Source: Bin5 sp965204525
GTDB lineage: Bacteria > Chloroflexota > Anaerolineae > Caldilineales > Caldilineaceae
Length of the DNA stretch: 64,000 bases
Reading direction: 5' to 3'
Assembly: GCA_965204525.1 (NCBI GenBank)
Contig: OZ241994.1
Location: 2,418,001 to 2,482,000, forward strand
The notes under the pieces are model-generated. The model saw nothing but the letters and a program-made list of their open reading frames with translations, was not told where the DNA came from and searched no databases. Position numbers and translations under genes: made by a program. Position 1 is the first letter of the stretch. Each line of letters begins with the position of its first letter. This document shows positions 58,828 through 64,000 of the stretch, in pieces.

Positions 58828-59672
58828 GACCTTTCTCATCCGCTCTTGCGTCCAATACAGTACGCTATGCTCTGTTGATCTTTGGCGGGGTAATCTGCTT
58901 CATACCTCTTGGATGGATGCTTTCCACCTCTCTCAAGATGCCCGGCACCGAGTTCATTTTCCCGCCGAATCTGATTCCGCGGCCGGTCGTCTGGAGCAAC
59001 TACATCGATGCCGTCACGCGTCCAGGACATCCTTTCTTCTTGTATACTCGAAATAGTGTCGTGATCACGCTCTCGGCCACTTTAGGTACAGTTCTGACAA
59101 GCTCATTCGTAGCGTTTGGCTTTGCCCGAATACGTTTCAGAGGCCGCGATTTCTGGTTCATCGTCCTTCTCTCTACGCTGATGCTTCCCGATGTGGTTCG
59201 ATTGATCCCCTCGTTCATTTTATTCAAGCTATTGGGGTGGATAGATACCTTGTTGCCGCTGATCGTACCCTTCTGGTTCGGCGTCAATGCGTTCTATGTG
59301 TTTCTCATTCGACAGTACTTCAGGACGATTCCCTTGGAGCTGGATGAAGCGGCGTTGATGGACGGGGCCGCGTATGTGCGCATCTACTGGCAGGTCATTT
59401 TGCCGATATCGGGACCGGTTTTGGGGGCTGTGACGATCTTTTCCGTCCTCAGTCATTGGAATGACTTTCTGGGGCCTCTGATATACACGAATTCGGTTGA
59501 TCTGCGCACGCTGGCGCTGGGTTTGCGCTTTTTCATGAGTCGAACAGGCACCGATTGGAACCAGCTGATGGCTGCATCCATCCTGATGCTTGCACCGATA
59601 CTCGCGCTGTTTTTCTCAATGCAAAGATATTTCATTCGCGGCATACACATGACTGGATTTGGAGGGCGGTAG
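58824..59672 (+). CDS. Sugar ABC transporter permease (MalG/UgpE type)
   Basis: 282 residues. ATG 58824 overlaps the upstream stop (ATGA) and has GAGGTGGA just before; the frame is open further upstream but that is the other gene's 3' end. EAA-type loop IPLELDEAALMDGAAYVRIY near residue 185. Six hydrophobic helices, typical end (ILALFFSMQRYFIRGIHMTG followed by FGG). Pairs with the MalF-type permease. Confidence 0.93.
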   Translation: MRPFSSALASNTVRYALLIFGGVICFIPLGWMLSTSLKMPGTEFIFPPNLIPRPVVWSNYIDAVTRPGHPFFLYTRNSVVITLSATLGTVLTSSFVAFGFARIRFRGRDFWFIVLLSTLMLPDVVRLIPSFILFKLLGWIDTLLPLIVPFWFGVNAFYVFLIRQYFRTIPLELDEAALMDGAAYVRIYWQVILPISGPVLGAVTIFSVLSHWNDFLGPLIYTNSVDLRTLALGLRFFMSRTGTDWNQLMAASILMLAPILALFFSMQRYFIRGIHMTGFGGR

Positions 59673-59713
59673 TCCAGTCCGGGTAATGTGCGAAAATCCA
59701 GGGGGAAGAGAAG

Positions 59714-60964
59714 ATGAAGGGACAAACGGCAGAGCTGGCAGTTGATGGAGGGACTCCCGTTTTTTCGGAGCCCATCGGTCAGAATCTGGGAGTGCGCAAA
59801 GTCGGCGCGGAAGAGGCGGAGGCAGTCGCTGCTTTGGTCCGCGACGGGGTAAGAGGCGATCCGATTGGTGCGTTTTGCAGGGCATTCACACAAGCCCATG
59901 GCGTGCGCCATGGGGTCGCGGTAGATTCGGGAACCGCGGCGGTCCACGTTGGCGTTGTCGCCGCCGGCGTCGAGCCCGGAGACGAGGTGATCCTCCCCGC
60001 TATCAGCGACGTGGGCTCGGTGAAGGGAATTCTCGCCCAAAACGCTATCCCGATCTTTGCCGATGTGGATTTGCATACGTTCAACATCGATCCCGTTGAC
60101 GTCGAGTCGAAGGTGACGGACAGGACGAAGGCAATCGTAGCCGTCCATCTTTACGGTCAGCCGGCACAGATGGACGAATTGATGGCCATAGGGCGACGTC
60201 ACAACGTTCCGATCATTGAGGACTGCGCGCAGGCGCACTTCGCTGAATACAGAGGGAGGAGAGTGGGTTCAATTGGTGACGTTGGCGTTTTCAGCTTCAT
60301 CACCGGCAAACATATGACTACCATTACCGGCGGAATGGTGATGACGGACACGGATGCGTTCGCCGAGCGGGCTGCGCTGTTCGCTGTCGGACGCGGAGAG
60401 GAGGAAGGCACCAAGGAGGGTATGTTCTTCCGCACCCACGTCGGTCTGGGGCTCAACTACCGGATGAATCCATTGGGAGCGGCGGTGGGAATGGTGCAGC
60501 TAAACAAGCTGGACGACATCGTGGCACGGCGCAGAGAGACCGGCCAGATGCTCGACCAGTTGATTCACGACATTCCGGGACTCAGCCCGCCGCACATTAT
60601 AGATGAGGCAAAGCACGCCTACTGGCTCTACGCGGTCAGGTTGGAGGAGGGCGCGTTTACTGCAGACATTTACACTTTTGCTCGCGCCCTGAAGGCCGAG
60701 GGCGTGGCTTGCATGCCCAAGTGGTACTATCTCCTCTATGATCATCCTGCTTTTTTGAATCCAGAACCGCCGAAACATCCCGAATACGCGTTTCCACGAG
60801 CCGTGTACGACGACCGCGAACGGTATTTCAAGGGCATGTGCCCCAACGCGGAACGGGGTTTGGCAGCGCACCTCGTCATTACGTGGAGCGAATTCTATAC
60901 GAAGGAGGATGTGCTAGGCGTAGAAAGGGCCTTGCGAAAGGTAGCCGATGCCTATAGGGCATAG
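59714..60964 (+). CDS. DegT/DnrJ/EryC1 family protein downstream of sugar transporter
   Basis: 416 residues. Start MKGQTAELAVDGGTPVFSEP is the AHBA-synthase-like opening. SGTAAVHVGVVAAGVEPGDE and EDCAQAHFAEYRGR are present, and the PLP Lys lies in SFITGKHMTTITGGM, where the usual Ser-x-x-Lys is ITGKHM. 42 nt after the permease gene, with GGGGGAAGAG before the ATG. Likely converts the imported sugar, together with the gene at 54984. Confidence 0.88.
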   Translation: MKGQTAELAVDGGTPVFSEPIGQNLGVRKVGAEEAEAVAALVRDGVRGDPIGAFCRAFTQAHGVRHGVAVDSGTAAVHVGVVAAGVEPGDEVILPAISDVGSVKGILAQNAIPIFADVDLHTFNIDPVDVESKVTDRTKAIVAVHLYGQPAQMDELMAIGRRHNVPIIEDCAQAHFAEYRGRRVGSIGDVGVFSFITGKHMTTITGGMVMTDTDAFAERAALFAVGRGEEEGTKEGMFFRTHVGLGLNYRMNPLGAAVGMVQLNKLDDIVARRRETGQMLDQLIHDIPGLSPPHIIDEAKHAYWLYAVRLEEGAFTADIYTFARALKAEGVACMPKWYYLLYDHPAFLNPEPPKHPEYAFPRAVYDDRERYFKGMCPNAERGLAAHLVITWSEFYTKEDVLGVERALRKVADAYRA

Positions 60965-60982
60965 TCTGCCGGTCCGAACTCG

Positions 60983-61010
60983 GAGCGCTGACGGACGTCA
61001 GCTCTTCTTT
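60983..61010 (+). terminator. Terminator after the transporter/DegT group
   Basis: CTGACG (60988-60993) pairs with CGTCAG (60996-61001), extended by GAG/CTC across a CG bulge, followed by TTCTTT. It lies 20 nt past the stop of the plus-strand operon, in a convergent gap of 199 nt. Confidence 0.6.
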
Positions 61011-61163
61011 GCATCTACATCACGATTTTTTTGCAAGTCAACGACCCTGAAACTGCGCGTCTGATAAACGCGAGTCGAACGAATTCAGGCACAATGCGCG
61101 CACCCTCGCAGCCGCATTGCGGATTGATTGCCCCAACTCTTGCCGGACTGCATACAAGCTAAC

Positions 61164-62639
61164 CTAGCGCACGTGGATGTCGGCGAAGTCCATGTAGCGT
61201 TCCCAGTCGTAGGTGGTCACGTCGTGCTTGCCGGTGCGGATGTGGTAGCCGATTGTGCTTCTGACGGGCTGGTTGACGGGCGGGAGCTCGGTGACGGCGA
61301 TGCCTTCGGTGCCGAGGAGCTTGTAGACGGGGTCGGCGTGCAGTGCGCCCTGGAACTCGCCGTGGGGGTCGGCCCAGAGGTCGGCGTCGGCGCTGACGAC
61401 GTATACAGGGCGGGGGGCGACGAGGGCGATGAGCATGTGCTGGTCGACGGGGAGCTCGTCTTCCCTGTCGTTGTAGCGCTTGAAGTTTTCGCAGAACCAG
61501 TGGGGATAGGTGACGTTGGCATGGCGGGCGGTCTCGCCGAAGCGGCGGCGGAAGAGGGCGGTGCCACCGCAGCCGGAGTTGTTGGGGATGACGAGGGCGA
61601 AGCGTTCATCCTGGGCGCCGGCCCAGAGCGCGGTCTTACCGAGGCGGGACTGGCCCATGACGGCGACGCGTGTGTGATCGACGTCGTCATCGGTCTCGAG
61701 GTAGTCGAGGGCGCGGCTCAGGCCCCAGGCCCAGGCGCCGATGGCTCCCCACTCGTTGGCGGCGGGTCGCGTCTGACCGGCTTTGTAGTAGAGGGGATGG
61801 ACGCCGTTGTGGAAGCCGTCGTCGTAGTCGGGGTCCAGATCGCCATAGTAGATCGTTGTGATCGCGTAGCCGCGTTCCAAAATACGCTCGACCGGCCAGC
61901 GGGAGAGAGCCGTCCCGCGGCTGGCCTCGGTGGCGCGGTGATTGCGTATGCCGCGGTCGATGCGGTTGCGCATCCACTGCTGTGAGAGAGTTATGCCGGG
62001 GTCGCTGTGGATTGAATGGTTGCCCTGAAAGTTGGGGACGAGGAAGGAGGGCACGGGTTTGGGCCGGTCGTTGGGCTGATAGACGAGAATGTCCATCCTG
62101 GGACCGTCGCGGCGGCCGGTGAAGTAGACGGCGATCTCTTTGCGGGTCGCCTGGCCGTCGAGGGCGCTCTCGTCGACGGAGGTGACTTCGAAGGTCATGG
62201 CCTCGGGGCGGCCGGGGGCTTTGCCGTAGACGTGCTCCTCAAAAAGGCGAAGGAGCTCGGGCCGACGAACGTCGCGCCAGGTTTCGGCATCGGTCACCGT
62301 ATCGCCATCGAGTAGGCGCAGAGCGTCGGGCAACTGGTAGTCGGGCACTCTTTCTTCGTCGTAGTTGACGTCCTCACATTCCCGTACCTGGTTGTACCAG
62401 TCGCTGGCCTGGGCGCGGGTTGGATCCAGTTTCAGGGCATATTCGAAGATTTCGGCGGCCAGGGGTTTGTTGTCCTGCAGGCCATAGGCGCGGCCGAGCA
62501 CTTCGAAGGTGAAGGAGTGTTCGAGCAGTTCGGGATGGATGTCCACCAGGTGGGTCAAGCTGGCGATGACGTATTCCGGTGTTTCCCAGGTCGCCATTTC
62601 CTCGAGCAGGAGGTTCAGTTGCTCAGATACCTTAGCCAT
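61164..62639 (-). CDS. CE15-like (glucuronoyl esterase-type) alpha/beta hydrolase with helical N-domain
   Basis: 491 residues. The nucleophile motif is GQSRLGKTALWAG, Ser331, matching the G-x-S-R-x-G-K motif of CE15 esterases, which cleave ester links of 4-O-methylglucuronate to lignin. A Glu in FGETARHANVTYPHWFCENF and a late His in WADPHGEF fit the triad. Residues 1-75 form a helical TPR-like part (FEYALKLDPTRAQASDWYN), not usual for the family. No signal peptide, so cytoplasmic. It could act on imported uronate esters. Confidence 0.8.
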   Translation of the reverse strand: MAKVSEQLNLLLEEMATWETPEYVIASLTHLVDIHPELLEHSFTFEVLGRAYGLQDNKPLAAEIFEYALKLDPTRAQASDWYNQVRECEDVNYDEERVPDYQLPDALRLLDGDTVTDAETWRDVRRPELLRLFEEHVYGKAPGRPEAMTFEVTSVDESALDGQATRKEIAVYFTGRRDGPRMDILVYQPNDRPKPVPSFLVPNFQGNHSIHSDPGITLSQQWMRNRIDRGIRNHRATEASRGTALSRWPVERILERGYAITTIYYGDLDPDYDDGFHNGVHPLYYKAGQTRPAANEWGAIGAWAWGLSRALDYLETDDDVDHTRVAVMGQSRLGKTALWAGAQDERFALVIPNNSGCGGTALFRRRFGETARHANVTYPHWFCENFKRYNDREDELPVDQHMLIALVAPRPVYVVSADADLWADPHGEFQGALHADPVYKLLGTEGIAVTELPPVNQPVRSTIGYHIRTGKHDVTTYDWERYMDFADIHVR

Positions 62640-62700
62640 TGAGATTTCCTTGACTGGATTGTGAGGTGCGTTGTGGCCGGTGAATGGGCAGGAGACAGGC

Positions 62701-63621
62701 TCAGACCTGGAGAACGTCGCGAATATAGTCGCGGCTCTGTTTGGCGCTTTCGACCGGCGACCAGCTGGGGTCGCGTTGTGAACGGCCTACCGAGTCCTGT
62801 TCGACGATCATCCACCCTTGATAGCCTTGTTGGCGCAGCACGTCGAAGAAGGCGGGAAAGTCGACAGCGCCTCGACCCAACTCGGCGAAGATGTCCATTG
62901 CCCAGGCTTGACGCATGTGAATCCGTTCTCTTCTCACCTGTTTCAGTTTATCCGGCCAGACGTCCTTGATGTGGAGATACCAAATACGGTCGGCGTACTG
63001 CCTGGTTGCTTCGACGACATCGCCGCCGCCGTAGTGGTAGTGGCCGGTGTCGAGGCAGAGGCCGACCAGTTCGGGGTCAGTCATCTCCATGATGCGGGCA
63101 ACCTCGGCGGGGGTCTCGACATAGGTGCCGGTGTGATGATGAAAGACGGTCTTGAGGTTGAAGCGTTCTTTGCAGAGGGTGGCGACGGCCTCCAGGGTTT
63201 TGGCGGCGCGCTGCCATTCTTCGTCGGTCCAGCCGTCGCTGCCGTCGGCGGCAACGGAGCCGGCGATCTCCAGGCGCTCGGGGGTGGAGTTGCCGGCGAT
63301 GATGATTTCCGTGGAATTGAATTGGGCAAGGCGTTCGCCGACGCGCTCCACTTGTTCGAGCATGGCATCCAGCGCTCCCTCCTGCTCCAGAGACAGAGCC
63401 ACATAGGAGGAGGCCGCCTGCAGATTCCTGCTATCCAATTCGGAGCGCAGCAGTTCTGCGTCGGCTGGGAAAAAGCCGTTCACCCCAATTTCGGTTCCCT
63501 CGTACCCGGCCTCTGCCATACCGTCGAGCATTTGGGAAAAGGTGAGACCGCTGGTCTTACTCCCGTCAAAGGAAAGGACATCCCAACTGATGGGAGCGCT
63601 TCCTATCTTCACTTCAAACAT
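62701..63621 (-). CDS. IolE-like sugar phosphate isomerase/epimerase
   Basis: 306-residue TIM-barrel metal enzyme. Start VKIGSAPISWDVL with SAP-SWD is seen in inosose dehydratase-type proteins. FHHHTGTYVETPAEVARIME, LCLDTGHYHYGGGDVVEATR and HIKDVWPD carry the metal ligands, and GWMIVEQDS gives the final Glu. IolE dehydrates scyllo-inosose; the assignment to that exact reaction is likely but not certain. Same strand as the CE15-like gene 61 nt downstream. Confidence 0.87.
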   Translation of the reverse strand: MFEVKIGSAPISWDVLSFDGSKTSGLTFSQMLDGMAEAGYEGTEIGVNGFFPADAELLRSELDSRNLQAASSYVALSLEQEGALDAMLEQVERVGERLAQFNSTEIIIAGNSTPERLEIAGSVAADGSDGWTDEEWQRAAKTLEAVATLCKERFNLKTVFHHHTGTYVETPAEVARIMEMTDPELVGLCLDTGHYHYGGGDVVEATRQYADRIWYLHIKDVWPDKLKQVRRERIHMRQAWAMDIFAELGRGAVDFPAFFDVLRQQGYQGWMIVEQDSVGRSQRDPSWSPVESAKQSRDYIRDVLQV

Positions 63622-63691
63622 AGTTCCTCACGAGGCTGAGTTTTCATGAGTGCCTGAGCACTTGTTTGTGGATGGTCTGGGGAATGTATTA

Positions 63692-64000
63692 GGGCTCGTT
63701 GACATTTGATTTATTCAGTCACATTGGCGACAATAGCAGGATGTTTAGAAAGAGAATTGCCGACCATCAGTGGCAGAAACTTTACGCATTTCTGCAAGGA
63801 CACTCTCGTGTGTACGCAGGCCAAGAGGGAGAGTGTCGCCGTTTCATTGAGGCAGTTTATTGGATACTGCGCACCGGCACCCAGTGGCGTGAACTGCCAG
63901 AGAGTTATGGCAAGTGGAACAGTGTATTCAAGCGCTATTCCCGTTGGGAAGAGAATGGTATCTGGGCCGACATGTTCACGCAGTTCGCCCAGGACCCAGA
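63692..64000 (+). mobile_element. IS5-family element, left part
   Basis: Begins GGGCTCGTTGACATT (63692-63706) after a TA dinucleotide, followed by the transposase start at 63741. Continues past the right edge. The same terminal sequence stands alone at 37196-37210. Confidence 0.75.
63741..64000 (+). CDS. IS5-family transposase, N-terminal part
   Basis: At least 86 residues from ATG 63741: MFRKRIADHQWQKLYAFLQG, then FIEAVYWILRTGTQWRELPE and KRYSRWEENGIWADMF. This is the DUF4096-type N-terminal region of IS5-group transposases. The catalytic DDE residues lie beyond the window. GCAGG lies 3 bases before the ATG. Open to the edge. Confidence 0.9.
   Translation, partial: MFRKRIADHQWQKLYAFLQGHSRVYAGQEGECRRFIEAVYWILRTGTQWRELPESYGKWNSVFKRYSRWEENGIWADMFTQFAQDP

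Overview
The window looks like a GC-rich accessory region of a Chloroflexota genome, probably of Caldilineaceae type. This is an inference from the Ala/Pro-rich lipoprotein starts (AAC-APAA), the Uma2 genes, a small Cys protein of a kind I associate with this phylum, and the dense carbohydrate and peptide uptake genes. No rRNA, complete tRNA, phage module, CRISPR array or recognisable defence island was found.

Layout. 1-740 is the 5' part of a sulfatase. 1025-3742 carries a medium-chain dehydrogenase and a gamma-glutamyltransferase. From 3850 to 29557 nearly everything is on the minus strand. It includes an AstE-type deacylase, two paralogous beta-propeller glycosidase-like proteins, three Gfo/Idh/MocA oxidoreductases, a GNAT acetyltransferase, an aldo/keto reductase and two phytanoyl-CoA-dioxygenase-like proteins around a pair of small membrane genes. 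It also includes an oligopeptide-type ABC transporter (two permeases, two paralogous binding lipoproteins, no ATPase), ComM, a TIM-barrel isomerase and an MFS exporter. A class IV aminotransferase is the only plus-strand gene in that stretch.

30080-37145 has a dehydrogenase, an isomerase, a phosphohexomutase, a conserved Cys-rich protein, two YIP1-like membrane proteins and an AIR-synthase-like protein. 37146-41990 is a foreign islet. It holds a solo IS end, a 24-bp palindrome with direct repeats, a tRNA T-arm scar, two AT-rich hypothetical genes, and a decayed IS3-family element into which an intact IS1182-family element has jumped (4-bp duplication CCTG).

41991-45714 is a compact operon of one ATP-grasp ligase and two GCS2-type carboxylate-amine ligases, which suggests synthesis of a small peptide-like metabolite. 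46405-54516 looks like an acid-sugar catabolic locus (DUF1537-type kinase, DegT aminotransferase, PdxA-type dehydrogenase, LarA-like racemase, KGPDC/HPS-type decarboxylase, zinc dehydrogenase), interrupted by tandem Uma2 genes. 54984-60964 is a sugar ABC transporter bracketed by two DegT-family genes. 61164-63621 has a CE15-type esterase and an IolE-like isomerase. An IS5-family element runs off the right edge.

The genes together suggest import of plant- or sponge-type sugars, acid sugars and peptides, followed by oxidation, isomerisation and phosphorylation. The most striking non-coding signal is a repeat of about 110 nt, present three times. It folds into four successive hairpins, and all four stems carry compensatory base changes between copies. 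A heptamer-based repeat (GTGGTCA) at many gene borders and a smaller hairpin repeat present twice are also notable.
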